Under the pieces are notes generated by a model. That model had not been told where the DNA came from. It saw nothing but the letters and a program-made list of their open reading frames with translations, and did not search any database. Below, in pieces: positions 26,647 through 38,957 of a stretch of DNA of 64,000 bases. The DNA is from Salinisphaera hydrothermalis C41B8 (lineage in GTDB: Bacteria > Pseudomonadota > Gammaproteobacteria > Nevskiales > Salinisphaeraceae): positions 104,444-168,443 of the forward strand of contig NZ_APNK01000005.1 of the NCBI RefSeq assembly GCF_000732535.1, read 5' to 3'. Position numbers and translations under genes: made by a program. The number at the start of each line of letters is the position of its first letter. The stretch's first letter is position 1.

Positions 26647-26767
26647 GGGTGATTACTGTACGACCTGGCACCCCGGAAACAAAGCATACGCCAGCGCTTC
26701 TGGCTGTGGCCGTTCGCCAGAGCCGTGATCGAGACGCCGCCCGGCGGCACGGGCGCCGGGCGCGCAA

Positions 26768-26794
26768 TAAAAAAAGCCGGCCCGAAGGCCGGCT
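26768..26794 (-). terminator. Terminator of the fadBA operon
   Basis: GCCGGCC (26776-26782) and GGCCGGC (26787-26793) flank a CGAA loop; on the minus strand the stem is followed by seven T. It lies 37 bases past the fadA stop. Confidence 0.9.
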
Positions 26795-26829
26795 TCCGTT
26801 CCCCCCAACCGTTCTTGTTATTGCCGCGG

Positions 26830-30202
<3,373 letters not shown>

Positions 30203-30280
30203 GGATTACACGCTCCAATAAACGAATAAAGACGCCGGCGCATCAACGGTTCAACGCCGACTCGTCGTAAAAACCTCGAT

Positions 30281-30298
30281 CAATACGCTAGCGTATTG
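30281..30298. promoter_or_regulatory. Perfect 18-bp palindrome upstream of fadBA (TetR-type operator candidate)
   Basis: CAATACGCTAGCGTATTG is a perfect palindrome 78 bases upstream of the fadB start and about 150 bases before the divergent phasin gene. On the minus strand it overlaps a TTGACA hexamer (30297-30302). This geometry suits a TetR-family fatty-acid regulator (FadR/PsrA class). No such regulator gene lies in the window. Confidence 0.6.
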
Positions 30299-30450
30299 TC
30301 AATCGGTCTACAACGCCCGCGGCACTTTTAGTAACAGCGCTTACCGAGCGCAGCTTCCGGCACGTCGATGCCGGCACGCCGGGTTTTTGACAGTCATCAG
30401 CCAGCATGATTATCTAGCGCTTTATCCGCCGGATCAGGGACGTTTTCATC

Positions 30451-31569
30451 ATGGCGCGTTCGAAGAAGAATCCCATCACGCAGATCCGCAGCGATATCGA
30501 TTCGCTGCGCCGGAACTACACCGGGGCGCTGACGTCGGCCAATAAGGCGATTTATGACGGCATCGAGCAGCTCGCCGAGCACGAGTTATCGGCGATCCGC
30601 ACCCATTACGAGCAAGCGCTGACCAGTCTGCAGACCCTTAAACGCGGTGGATCGCCGCGTGATCTGGCGGTGGCGCAGGTCCAGCTGCTGCAGGACACGA
30701 TGGATCGCATTCTGACGAACGCCCGTCAGAGTCTGTCGATTCTGGAAAATACGCGACGTGAAGTCTCGACCCAGATTCGCGACAACCTGGGCGGCACCGA
30801 CACCCGGGTCGAACAGATGAGCGAGGCGGCCCAGGAAGCGGCTGCGCGCGCGGCCGAGAAAGCACGCGCCGAAGTCACGCGCCAGGCGGATAGCGCGGAA
30901 AAAACAGCCGAACAGGCCGTCGAGCAAACCGCCTCCAGCGTACGCGACGCGGCGCAGGATGCGGCTGACGCCGTACCCGCGAGCACGACGCCGCCGGCGA
31001 CGAGCAAGAGCTCGTCGAGCGCGAGCAGCGGCACCGCCAGTACCAGCGGCGGCTCGACCGCCAAGAAGCGCACCAGCACTACCCGGGCCAAGACCGGCGC
31101 GCGTTCCGGCGGCTCCGCCAAATCGTCCGGCGCCAGCGGCGGCACGAAGTCCAAGACCTCGACGGGCACCTCGAAATCGCGCGCCAGCAGCAAAACGAAG
31201 TCGGGCACGTCGAAAGCGTCAACCTCGAAGTCTTCCTCGTCGCGAGCCGCCTCGGGCAAGACATCGACGACCAAGACCTCGACCCGCAAGAGTTCGCCCA
31301 AGAAAACGAGCTCGAAGCGGGCTAGTACGAGCAGTTCCGGTACCGGCAAATCGACCCGAAGCGCCAGCTCGACCAGCAAGACGACCGGCACCAAGAAACG
31401 AACGTCCGGCGCCAAATCCACCTCGAGCCGATCGAAATCGTCGACCGCCAAATCGACCGCAACGAAACGTTCGTCGTCCGGCTCTAAATCCTCGTCCAAC
31501 GGTTCCGGCAACTCCTCGAGTGGCGACAGTTCCGGCTCGACCGGCGGCACCGGTTCGTCCACCAGCTGA
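30451..31569 (+). CDS. Phasin-like protein with histone H1-like Ser/Thr/Lys-rich tail
   Basis: The 372-residue protein has an N-terminal helical part (about 10-165) resembling phasins (IRSDIDSLRRNYTGALTSAN, then a helical LTNARQSLSILENTR segment) and a tail of about 200 residues. The tail is made almost only of Ser, Thr, Lys, Gly, Ala and Arg (SKSSSSRAASGKTSTTKTST). This plan matches PhaF/AlgP-type proteins, in which the N-terminus coats polyhydroxyalkanoate granules and the basic tail binds DNA. No PHA synthase is in the window. The acyl-CoA neighbours (fadBA) fit a PHA link. Confidence 0.75.
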   Translation: MARSKKNPITQIRSDIDSLRRNYTGALTSANKAIYDGIEQLAEHELSAIRTHYEQALTSLQTLKRGGSPRDLAVAQVQLLQDTMDRILTNARQSLSILENTRREVSTQIRDNLGGTDTRVEQMSEAAQEAAARAAEKARAEVTRQADSAEKTAEQAVEQTASSVRDAAQDAADAVPASTTPPATSKSSSSASSGTASTSGGSTAKKRTSTTRAKTGARSGGSAKSSGASGGTKSKTSTGTSKSRASSKTKSGTSKASTSKSSSSRAASGKTSTTKTSTRKSSPKKTSSKRASTSSSGTGKSTRSASSTSKTTGTKKRTSGAKSTSSRSKSSTAKSTATKRSSSGSKSSSNGSGNSSSGDSSGSTGGTGSSTS

Positions 31570-31592
31570 CCCGCCGGCTCGATTGCTCACGG

Positions 31593-31618
31593 GGCCGCTC
31601 TCCACGAGCGGCCTTTTT
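31593..31618 (+). terminator. Terminator after the phasin-like gene
   Basis: GGCCGCTC (31593-31600) pairs with GAGCGGCC (31606-31613) around TCCAC, followed by five T. Confidence 0.9.
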
Positions 31619-31662
31619 ATTGGATGCTTGCCGTGCGCTCATCCGTTCGCTGAATTCATTGC

Positions 31663-32595
31663 ATGCTCGATCTCAACGATAGTTCCCAGCTTCTACGGCT
31701 TCTGGCCGAGCCCACACGGCTGCGCCTGTTGCTGTTGCTGGGACACGAGCCGTTGAGCGTGGCTGAGCTCACGTCGGTCACCCAGCTCACGCAGAGCCGA
31801 ATTTCCAGTCACCTCGCGCGGCTGCGTGAAGCCGGGCTCGTCGTCGACGGCGGCCTGGGCGTCGGCAACCGCTACACCGTCGATGCCACCTGCTGGCCGC
31901 GCGACATCCGCCCGCTCTGGAACCTGCTGTCGGAACGCATCGACGACGCCCAGCTGGCCCAGGACCGCGAACGCGCGGCCGAAATCGCACGACGCCGGTC
32001 ATCGCGCGGGGGCTGGGCCGAGTCGGTCGCCGGACGCATGGAGCGGCAGTACTCGCCGGGACGCACTTGGGAGGCGGTTAGCCGTTCCATGATCGAGCTA
32101 CTCGATCTCGGCAACGTGCTCGACGTGGGTTCGGGCGACGGCGTGCTGGCCGAATTGCTGAGCCCGCGAGCACGGCGTTTCACCTGCCTGGATCTCAGCG
32201 ACGCGGTCATCGAGGCCGCACGGCATCGCCTGGCGGATCGCGCCAACGTCGGCTTCGAGGTCGGCGACATGCACGCCTTGCCGTGGCCGGACGACGTCTT
32301 CGATCAGGTGTTTATGCTGCATGCCTTGAGCTATAGTGCGCAGCCCGCAATCGCGCTCGGCGAGGGAGCGCGTGTCCTGCGCCCCGGCGGCAGGCTCGTC
32401 GTCGCCACGATCGCACAACACGAACACGAGGCAACCGTGGCCGCCTACGATCACGTTAACCTGGGTTTCACTCCGGAACAGATCGGTGGCTGGCTCGAAC
32501 AAGCGGGCCTCACAGTGCGCGACTGCGCGATTCGCAGTCGCGAGCGACAGCCGCCCTATTTCCGACTGATCACGGCCAGCGCCGACAAAAGATGA
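31663..32595 (+). CDS. ArsR-type regulator fused to SAM methyltransferase
   Basis: The 310-residue protein joins an N-terminal ArsR-like winged helix (about 10-85, LTSVTQLTQSRISSHLARLR recognition helix) to a class I SAM-methyltransferase domain (about 135-245). That domain has VLDVGSGDGVLAELL as motif I and a LRPGGRLVVATI post-I segment. Such fusions are known among regulators of the S-adenosylmethionine cycle (SahR-like), where the enzyme-like domain senses SAM or its products. No methionine-cycle gene is nearby, so the target is unknown. It overlaps the next gene by four bases. Confidence 0.82.
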   Translation: MLDLNDSSQLLRLLAEPTRLRLLLLLGHEPLSVAELTSVTQLTQSRISSHLARLREAGLVVDGGLGVGNRYTVDATCWPRDIRPLWNLLSERIDDAQLAQDRERAAEIARRRSSRGGWAESVAGRMERQYSPGRTWEAVSRSMIELLDLGNVLDVGSGDGVLAELLSPRARRFTCLDLSDAVIEAARHRLADRANVGFEVGDMHALPWPDDVFDQVFMLHALSYSAQPAIALGEGARVLRPGGRLVVATIAQHEHEATVAAYDHVNLGFTPEQIGGWLEQAGLTVRDCAIRSRERQPPYFRLITASADKR

Positions 32596-33341
32596 ACGCA
32601 ACCCGCCGACATCGTCGTCATCTTCGCTTGATCTTCGGTCTGATCTGGGTTCTCGTGCTGATCGGCCTGGGCCTATGGGTGTGGCACCAGGGGCTGACCG
32701 TGCGCGAAATCATGCGCTTGGTCTATGACTATGTGGTGAACAACCCGATCGCGCCGATCGTCTATATCATCATCTATGCCCTGCGCCCGCTGACCTTCTT
32801 CCCCGCCATGTGGCTCACGATTGCCGGCGGCAGCCTGTTCGGCTTTTTCCCGGGATTGATCTTCGCCCTGCTGGGCGAAAACGCCTCGGCCCAGACCGCT
32901 TATCTGCTGGCCCGATTCTTCCGTACGGACGTCGACGGCGACGGGCACTCCGACCGCAACCCGCGCATCGCGGCATTCCGTCGGCTACTGGTCGAACAAG
33001 CGTTTCCGACGGTTCTCGTGCTGCGGGCCTCGTTTCTCCCGTTCGACCTAGTCAACTACTCCTGCGGGCTGTTGCGCGTGCCGTGGCTGTCGTACACCGC
33101 CGGCAGCGTGATCGGCATGCTGCCCCCCATGGTGACGTTCGTATCGTTCGGGGCGACGGTGAATTTGCCTAAACTGCTCAAGCGTAATAGCTTCTCGCCC
33201 GAACAACTTATCGACAGTACCCAGCTCATGATCTCCGCCGGCCTGCTGGTCGCCAGCGCGATCATCGCGTACCTCGCCTATCGGCGCCGCAAGGCCCTCG
33301 CCGCACGCGCCGAGGCCGCGACGACGCAAGATACGAATTGA
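32592..33341 (+). CDS. TVP38/TMEM64-family membrane protein
   Basis: The 249-residue protein has about five membrane spans and the family signature around residues 60-105 (PLTFFPAMWLTIAGGSLFGF and GENASAQTAYLLARFF). A second conserved stretch (RASFLPFDLVNYSCGLLRVP) lies near 145. TVP38/DedA-like proteins are thought to move or sort lipids across membranes. It is coupled to the ArsR-methyltransferase gene by ATGA and lies 55 bases upstream of the Mrp operon in the same direction. Confidence 0.85.
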   Translation: MNATRRHRRHLRLIFGLIWVLVLIGLGLWVWHQGLTVREIMRLVYDYVVNNPIAPIVYIIIYALRPLTFFPAMWLTIAGGSLFGFFPGLIFALLGENASAQTAYLLARFFRTDVDGDGHSDRNPRIAAFRRLLVEQAFPTVLVLRASFLPFDLVNYSCGLLRVPWLSYTAGSVIGMLPPMVTFVSFGATVNLPKLLKRNSFSPEQLIDSTQLMISAGLLVASAIIAYLAYRRRKALAARAEAATTQDTN

Positions 33342-33396
33342 CCCTCCGCACGGGCTTTTGTACCGTCTTTCATCGTTATCGCATCGAGGGGTGGGC

Positions 33397-33876
33397 GTGC
33401 GTTATCTGCTCGGCTTGGCCACGGGTTTAGCGGTTCTTTGGCTGCTGCTGTCAGGGCACTATGCGCCGCTGACGATGGCGCTTGGCGCCCTGTCCTGCGT
33501 ATTCGTCGTCTGGCTATGCCGACGTCTCGGCATCGTGAGCCACGAATCGGTCCCGCTCCATCTGCTACCGCGCTTGCCGGGCTATACGCTCTGGCTGGGC
33601 CTGCAGATCGTGCGCTCGAACGTCGATGTGGCGACGCGCCTGCTGCGCGGTCGTGCGGCGATTTCGCCGCGCACGGTGATTATCGATACCCGGACCCACG
33701 ATCCGCTGGGCCAGGCGATTCTGGCCAATTCCATCACGCTCACACCGGGGACGGTCACGGTCGGACTCGAAGACAACGAAGCCATTGTGCATGCGCTCAC
33801 CGAAGACGGCGCAGCGGATATCGAAGCCGGCACCATGGCGCGGCGCGTCGCGCGATTGGAACACGGAGAGAGCTGA
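33397..33876 (+). CDS. mrpE: Mrp antiporter subunit E
   Basis: The 159-residue protein shows MrpE features: N-terminal membrane spans (RYLLGLATGLAVLWLLLSGH), the LPGYTLWLGLQIVRSNVDVA segment near 65 and the cytoplasmic TLTPGTVTVGLEDNEAIVHAL domain. I place the start at the GTG at 33397, which has GAGGGG six bases upstream; the longer TTG start at 33358 is less convincing. It is the first gene of the antiporter operon. MrpE shapes a peripheral part of the complex. Confidence 0.85.
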   Translation: MRYLLGLATGLAVLWLLLSGHYAPLTMALGALSCVFVVWLCRRLGIVSHESVPLHLLPRLPGYTLWLGLQIVRSNVDVATRLLRGRAAISPRTVIIDTRTHDPLGQAILANSITLTPGTVTVGLEDNEAIVHALTEDGAADIEAGTMARRVARLEHGES

Positions 33877-33877
33877 C

Positions 33878-34165
33878 ATGTTCATTGCCGGACTCATCGG
33901 CGTGGCAATGACCATGCTGCTGGTGCTCGTACGCGTACTCGCCGGGCCGACCGTTTACGACCGCATCCTCGCGATCAATCTGTTCGGCACCAAGACCGTG
34001 CTGCTGATCGCGCTCCTGGGGTTTTTCGCCGGGCGGCCGGAATTCCTCGACCTCGCGCTCACCTACGCGCTAATCAACTTCATCGGCACCATCGCCGTGC
34101 TCAAGTTCATGCAGTACGGCGATCTCGGCTGGGATAGCGATGCCCGGGACGACGCCGATGTCTGA
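33878..34165 (+). CDS. mrpF: Mrp antiporter subunit F
   Basis: The 95-residue protein has three membrane helices and the MrpF motif RVLAGPTVYDRILAINLFGT near 18-37, in which the Asp is conserved. It begins two bases after the mrpE stop. A short acidic C-terminal tail follows the last span. Together with MrpG it completes the small-subunit side of the complex. Confidence 0.9.
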   Translation: MFIAGLIGVAMTMLLVLVRVLAGPTVYDRILAINLFGTKTVLLIALLGFFAGRPEFLDLALTYALINFIGTIAVLKFMQYGDLGWDSDARDDADV

Positions 34166-34195
34166 ATCCGTCGCTCGCTTCCGGGAGGCCCCGTC

Positions 34196-34516
34196 ATGCT
34201 CGGTCTGATTGCCGACATCGTCAGCTGGCTATTGATCGTTACCGGTGCGCTCGCCTGCGTGATCAGCGGTTACGGCATGTTGCGCATGCCTGATCTCTAC
34301 AGCCGCATCCACGCGGCCTCGGTGGCGGACACCGGCGGCATGTTGCTGATTCTGATCGGCCTCATGTTCCAGGCCGGGCTCGGGCTGACGACGGCCAAAC
34401 TGGTGTTGATCGTGGTCTTCCTGCTGATCACCAGCCCGACTGCCACCCATGCTCTGGCGCGTGCGGCGCGTCAGGACGGCGTCCGCCCCGCCTCCGAAAA
34501 GAGAGCCCGCCGATGA
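34196..34516 (+). CDS. mrpG: Mrp antiporter subunit G
   Basis: The 106-residue protein has three spans and the MrpG pattern GALACVISGYGMLRMPDLYSRIHAASVADTGG around residues 17-46. The histidine after SRI and the following charged residues are typical. It overlaps the next gene by four bases. The C-terminal tail is basic. Confidence 0.9.
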   Translation: MLGLIADIVSWLLIVTGALACVISGYGMLRMPDLYSRIHAASVADTGGMLLILIGLMFQAGLGLTTAKLVLIVVFLLITSPTATHALARAARQDGVRPASEKRARR

Positions 34517-35070
34517 CCACCGAGATTCTGCTCAACTTCGGTCTGCTGGTGTTCCTGGTGGCCGTCGCCCTGGCGCTGGCCGGCATGCGGCACCTGTTTC
34601 CGGTGGCCATGCTCACCGGGCTGTACAGCCTGTTGTCGGCGAGCCTGTTCACCCTGCTCAACGCGCCCGACGTGGCGCTGACCGAGGCCGCCGTGGGCGC
34701 CGGCGTGACGACGGTACTGTTTCTCGCCACCTTCGGCCTGACGCGCGCCCGGGAGAAACCGGTCAAGGCGTCGCGCCAAGTCATCGGGCTGGTGGTCACC
34801 TTCGCCACGGGCGCAATGCTGGTCTACGCGAGCCTGGACATGCCGCATTTCGGCGCCAAAGACACGCCCGTGCAGACACATCCGTTGCGGCACGAATACC
34901 TGGTCGCCGAGCAACACGAGATCGACGTACCCAACACTGTCACGGCAGTGCTCGCCAGCTACCGCGGCTACGACACGCTCGGCGAGACCGCCGTGGTGTT
35001 CACCGCCGGGCTCGGCGTCCTGATATTGCTCGGCCGCAGCCGGCGCGGCAAACGATCCAACAAGGCGTAA
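34513..35070 (+). CDS. Stand-alone MrpA C-terminal (DUF4040/MbhD-MbhE) module
   Basis: The 185-residue membrane protein matches the DUF4040/MbhD segment (residues 15-80, ALAGMRHLFPVAMLTGLYSL then LLNAPDVALTEAAVGAG) followed by an MbhE-like part (about 125-178, VTAVLASYRGYDTLGETAVV). In classical Mrp complexes these modules form the C-terminal third of the large MrpA; here they are a separate gene. The conserved Glu in DVALTEAAVG lies in the proposed proton path. It overlaps mrpG by four bases. Confidence 0.8.
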   Translation: MTTEILLNFGLLVFLVAVALALAGMRHLFPVAMLTGLYSLLSASLFTLLNAPDVALTEAAVGAGVTTVLFLATFGLTRAREKPVKASRQVIGLVVTFATGAMLVYASLDMPHFGAKDTPVQTHPLRHEYLVAEQHEIDVPNTVTAVLASYRGYDTLGETAVVFTAGLGVLILLGRSRRGKRSNKA

Positions 35071-35072
35071 TC

Positions 35073-35507
35073 ATGCGAGAGCACACCGTGCTGCGCGTGG
35101 TAGCGCAGCTCATCATTCCGCCGATCCTGATCTTTGCGCTGTATGTGCAGTTTCACGGCGACTACAGCCCCGGCGGCGGGTTCCAGGCCGGCGTGATCGG
35201 CGCCAGTGCCATCATCCTCTACGGGCTGATCTTCGGCGTCGAAGCCGCGCGCCGCGCCATCCCGCCGACCGCCCTGCGCATCACCGCGTCGCTGGGAGTG
35301 CTGATCTACGGCGGCACCGGGGTCGCGACCATGCTGGCCGGCGGTAATTTCCTGGACTACGACGTGCTCGCTCACGATCCGATTCACGGCCAGCACTACG
35401 GCCTGTTGATCGTGGAGTTTGGCGTGGGCGTCACCGTGGCCTCGATCATGATCGCGATCTTCTATGTCTTTGCCGGGCGCGGTCGCGTCGAGGATCGCGA
35501 CACATGA
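35073..35507 (+). CDS. mrpB: Mrp antiporter subunit B
   Basis: The 144-residue protein carries the MrpB signature YVQFHGDYSPGGGFQAGVIG (about residues 23-42) and four spans. It begins two bases after the preceding stop and overlaps mrpC by four bases. The glycine-rich loop between the first two helices is diagnostic. No unusual residue is seen. Confidence 0.92.
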   Translation: MREHTVLRVVAQLIIPPILIFALYVQFHGDYSPGGGFQAGVIGASAIILYGLIFGVEAARRAIPPTALRITASLGVLIYGGTGVATMLAGGNFLDYDVLAHDPIHGQHYGLLIVEFGVGVTVASIMIAIFYVFAGRGRVEDRDT

Positions 35508-36001
35508 CGGCCTTTTTCACCGAGACCGTACCGGGGCTGTTCAATTACTGGGTCGTCATCGCGTTGATGATGATCGGTTTCTATACCGTCATCGCGCACG
35601 ACAATCTGGTCAAGAAACTGATCGGGCTCAACGTCTTCCAGACGTCGGTATTCATCCTCTACATCAGCATGGGCACGATTCGCGGCGCGACCGCGCCGAT
35701 CTTGATGGACGGTCCCGCCGGCGACCATGCGGTATACGCCCATCCGCTGCCGCAGGTGCTTATCCTCACCGCGATCGTGGTCGGCGTGTCGACAACGGCA
35801 CTCGGCCTCGCCTTGATCGTACGCATCCACGAAGCCTACGGCTCAATTGAAGAGGACGACGTGCTCGCCGCTGATTTCGCCACCCAGGACGCCGAACAGG
35901 CCGAGGAAGACGAACGTTCGCGAGCCGCCAAGGCCGCCGAGCCCCATGCACCGAGCGGCGGCGATGACGGCGCCGAGCACGAGGACGACCCGCGCCGATG
36001 A
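35504..36001 (+). CDS. mrpC: Mrp antiporter subunit C (NuoK-like)
   Basis: The 165-residue protein has three spans like NuoK, with the motifs VVIALMMIGFYTVIAHDNLV and LIGLNVFQTSVFILYISMGT and the conserved span VLILTAIVVGVSTTALGLAL with its family-typical acidic follow-up. A charged C-terminal extension of about 50 residues (AEEDERSRAAKAAEPHAPSG) is longer than in Bacillus MrpC. It overlaps the first D-type subunit by four bases. Confidence 0.88.
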   Translation: MTAFFTETVPGLFNYWVVIALMMIGFYTVIAHDNLVKKLIGLNVFQTSVFILYISMGTIRGATAPILMDGPAGDHAVYAHPLPQVLILTAIVVGVSTTALGLALIVRIHEAYGSIEEDDVLAADFATQDAEQAEEDERSRAAKAAEPHAPSGGDDGAEHEDDPRR

Positions 36002-37494
36002 TCGCCCATTTCGTCTCGCAATTCCCCATTCTCGTGGTAGTGGTGCCGCTGCTCACCATGCCACTGGTCGTGCTGGCCCATCGGGCGTTCGCGGCCTGGG
36101 CGCTTTATCTCGCCTGCACATGGGCGGTGTTCGCCATGGCGTGCGCGTTGTTTGCGCGGGTCGCAACTCACGGGCCGATCGATTACGCGGTCGGCGGCTG
36201 GGCGCCACCGTTCGGCATCGAGCTGGTGATCGACAGTTTCAACGCCGTGGTGCTGCTGCTCGTGGCCGGCATGGCGGCCATCAATTCGATTTATGCCCGC
36301 GCCAGCCTGGCCCGCGAGATCGAGCCGGAGCGGCTGTATCTCGTGTATGCGCTGATGCTGGCCTGCCTAGCAGGGCTGATCGGCATCACGGTCACCGGCG
36401 ATGCCTTCAACCTGTTCGTGTTCCTGGAGATCTCGTCGCTGTCGTCGTATGCGTTGATCGCCATGGGGCCGAAGCGCCGGGCGCTGTTGTCGTCGTTCCA
36501 GTATCTGATCATGGGCACGGTCGGCGGCACCTTCCTGCTGATCGGCGTGGGGCTGGCGTACATGATGACCGGCACGCTCAACATGGCCGATCTGGCGACG
36601 CGCCTGCCGGCCGTGTTCGATACCCGCACCTGCCAGGCCGCGCTCGCTTTTATCGTGGTCGGCCTGAGTCTGAAGGCCGCCCTGTTTCCGGCCCATATCT
36701 GGCTACCCAATGCCTACACCTACGCGCCGTCGTCCGTGACCGCGTTCATTGCCGCGACCAGCACCAAGGTGGCGGTGTATGCGCTGATCCGTTTCGTGTT
36801 CACGGTCTTCGGCGCCAGCTATGCATTCGAGCAACTACCGCTCAACCAGGTCCTGCTCGGGCTGTCGGCGATCGCAATGATCGCGGCCTCGCTAGCGGCG
36901 ATTTTCCAGACCGACGTCAAACGCCTGCTGGCTTGGTCGAGCGTCGCGCAGATGGGCTATATCGTGACCGGCTTCGCGCTCGCCAGCACAGCCGGCCTGT
37001 CGGCCTCGCTCGTGCATATCGTCAACCACGGCCTGATCAAGGGCGCCCTGTTCATGGCGGTAGGGGCGATGGCCTGGCGCACACGGACCACCTCGATCAA
37101 CGATCTGGCCGGCCTGGGGCGCACCATGCCTTTCACCTCCGCGGCGTTCGTCGTCGGCGGGCTCAGTCTGATCGGCGTCCCGGCAACCGCGGGTTTCATC
37201 AGCAAATGGGCACTGCTGTCGGCGATCCTCGCGGCCGGCCACTACCTGATCGCCGCGCTGGTCCTCATCGCCTCGCTGCTCGCCGTGATCTATGTCGGCA
37301 AAGTAGTCGAGGCATTGTATTTCCGCCCGCGCGACGCCGAGGCGTCGAACCACGACGCCGGCGAAGCGCCGCTTGCGATGCAGATCGCGACCTGGGCGCT
37401 GATTGCGCTCAACGTGGCGATCGGGCTGCATGCCTCGCCGGAACTCACGGCCACCGGGCGTGCGGCGCACGCATTGATCGGGGGCGGCGCATGA
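35998..37494 (+). CDS. mrpD: Mrp NuoL/M/N-type antiporter subunit 1
   Basis: The 498-residue protein has about 14 spans and the full set of proton-path residues of this family: Glu in FVFLEISSLSSYALIAMG (near 145), Lys in VGLSLKAALFPAHIWLPNAY (near 225) and Lys in NHGLIKGALF (near 345). It is the most MrpD-like of the three large subunits in the operon. ATGA overlaps join it to mrpC and to the second large subunit, so all are co-translated in order. Confidence 0.9.
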   Translation: MIAHFVSQFPILVVVVPLLTMPLVVLAHRAFAAWALYLACTWAVFAMACALFARVATHGPIDYAVGGWAPPFGIELVIDSFNAVVLLLVAGMAAINSIYARASLAREIEPERLYLVYALMLACLAGLIGITVTGDAFNLFVFLEISSLSSYALIAMGPKRRALLSSFQYLIMGTVGGTFLLIGVGLAYMMTGTLNMADLATRLPAVFDTRTCQAALAFIVVGLSLKAALFPAHIWLPNAYTYAPSSVTAFIAATSTKVAVYALIRFVFTVFGASYAFEQLPLNQVLLGLSAIAMIAASLAAIFQTDVKRLLAWSSVAQMGYIVTGFALASTAGLSASLVHIVNHGLIKGALFMAVGAMAWRTRTTSINDLAGLGRTMPFTSAAFVVGGLSLIGVPATAGFISKWALLSAILAAGHYLIAALVLIASLLAVIYVGKVVEALYFRPRDAEASNHDAGEAPLAMQIATWALIALNVAIGLHASPELTATGRAAHALIGGGA

Positions 37495-38957
37495 GCGGTG
37501 CCTGGTTGATCGCGCTGGTCGCCTGGCCGGGCGTGATGTCGCTCGCGATCGGCGCGGCCGGCCGCTGGCCGAACCTGCGCGAAGCCGTGAGCGTCATCAC
37601 CGGCCTCGTACTGCTCGCCGGGGCGATCCTGCTGATCGGGCCGATCGCGGCCGGCGAACGCCCGAGCGTCACGCTGTTCTCGATTCTGCCTGGGCTGGAT
37701 TTCACCTTCACGCTGGAGCCGCTGGGGCTGGTGTTCGCACTCGTCGCCGCCACGCTCTGGCCGCTGACGACGTTCTATGCCGCGGGCTATATGCGGGGCA
37801 ACCGGGAAGGCCATCAGACCCGGTTCTTCATCTGCTTCGCGCTGGCCATCTCGGCGGCGATCGGCATTGCGCTGGCCGGCAACCTGCTCACGCTGTTCCT
37901 GTTCTACGAGATGATGACGCTGGTGACCTACCCATTGGTCACCCATCACGGCGATGCGGAATCACGCGTCAGCGGGCGCATCTATCTCGGCGTGCTGCTG
38001 ACCACATCCATCGGCCTGTTTCTGCCGGCGATCGTGATCACCTGGATGCTGGCCGGCACGCTGACCTTCACCCACGGCGGCATTCTCGCCAACACCGGAC
38101 TCGGGCCCAAGGGCGCAATGGCGCTGTACGCGCTGTTCGTGTTCGGCATCGGCAAGGCCGCGGTGATGCCGATGCATCGCTGGCTGCCCTCGGCGATGGT
38201 CGCGCCGACGCCGGTATCGGCGCTGCTGCATGCCGTGGCGGTGGTCAAGGCCGGTGTGTTCTCGGTGCTCAAGATCACGGTCTATATCTTCGGCCTCGAC
38301 TACGCCTTCAAGACCGGTGCGAGCGAGCCGTTTCTGTGGCTGGCGTCGATCACCATCATCCTGGCCTCGGTGATCGCCATCTATTGCGACAACCTCAAGA
38401 AACGGCTGGCCTACTCCACCATCGGCCAGTTGTCGTACATCGTGCTCGGCAGCGCGCTGGCCACCAAGCTCGGCGCGGTCAGCGGCTCGCTGCATATCGT
38501 GACCCACGCCTTCGGCAAGATCACGCTGTTCTTCTGTGCCGGGGCGATCTACACCGCAACGCATCGCAAATATGTCAGCCAGCTCAACGGCATGGGGCGG
38601 GCGATGCCGCTGACCTTCGCGGCATTCACCATCGCCGCCCTGTCGCTGATCGGCTTGCCGCCCATGGGCGGCGCCTGGAGCAAGTGGTATCTGATGTCGG
38701 GTTCGGCCGGCGTCGAGGAATATGCGCTGCTGGGCGTGCTTGCCTTGTCGTCGCTGCTCAATATCGTCTATCTGCTGGATATTCCAGCGCGGGCGTTCTT
38801 CCTGCGCGGCGATAACAATGTGCCCACCGCGATCCGCGAGGCGCCGGCCGCCTGCGTGGTACCACTATGTCTGACCGCGGCCGGCTGCATCGCTCTGTTC
38901 TTTGCCGCGCATCCGATCATCGACTTCGTGAGTTCGGCCCTGGGAGAAGGCGCATGA
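37491..38957 (+). CDS. Mrp NuoL/M/N-type antiporter subunit 2
   Basis: The 488-residue protein again shows about 14 spans with the key residues: Glu in LFLFYEMMTLVTYPLV, Lys in FVFGIGKAAVMPMHRWLPSA and a second Lys in AVAVVKAGVFSVLK. It is clearly different in sequence from its neighbour, so it is not a recent duplicate. The start at 37491 is set by the ATGA overlap; the longer upstream frame runs antiparallel to codon bias and is not coding. It may replace the N-terminal NuoL-like half of MrpA. Confidence 0.88.
   Translation: MSGAWLIALVAWPGVMSLAIGAAGRWPNLREAVSVITGLVLLAGAILLIGPIAAGERPSVTLFSILPGLDFTFTLEPLGLVFALVAATLWPLTTFYAAGYMRGNREGHQTRFFICFALAISAAIGIALAGNLLTLFLFYEMMTLVTYPLVTHHGDAESRVSGRIYLGVLLTTSIGLFLPAIVITWMLAGTLTFTHGGILANTGLGPKGAMALYALFVFGIGKAAVMPMHRWLPSAMVAPTPVSALLHAVAVVKAGVFSVLKITVYIFGLDYAFKTGASEPFLWLASITIILASVIAIYCDNLKKRLAYSTIGQLSYIVLGSALATKLGAVSGSLHIVTHAFGKITLFFCAGAIYTATHRKYVSQLNGMGRAMPLTFAAFTIAALSLIGLPPMGGAWSKWYLMSGSAGVEEYALLGVLALSSLLNIVYLLDIPARAFFLRGDNNVPTAIREAPAACVVPLCLTAAGCIALFFAAHPIIDFVSSALGEGA

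Noticed and set aside
35847..37490. N-terminal extension of the second Mrp large subunit frame to 1036 codons
   Set aside because: The extension overlaps MrpC and subunit 1 completely and has no membrane pattern; the ATGA at 37491 is the natural start.
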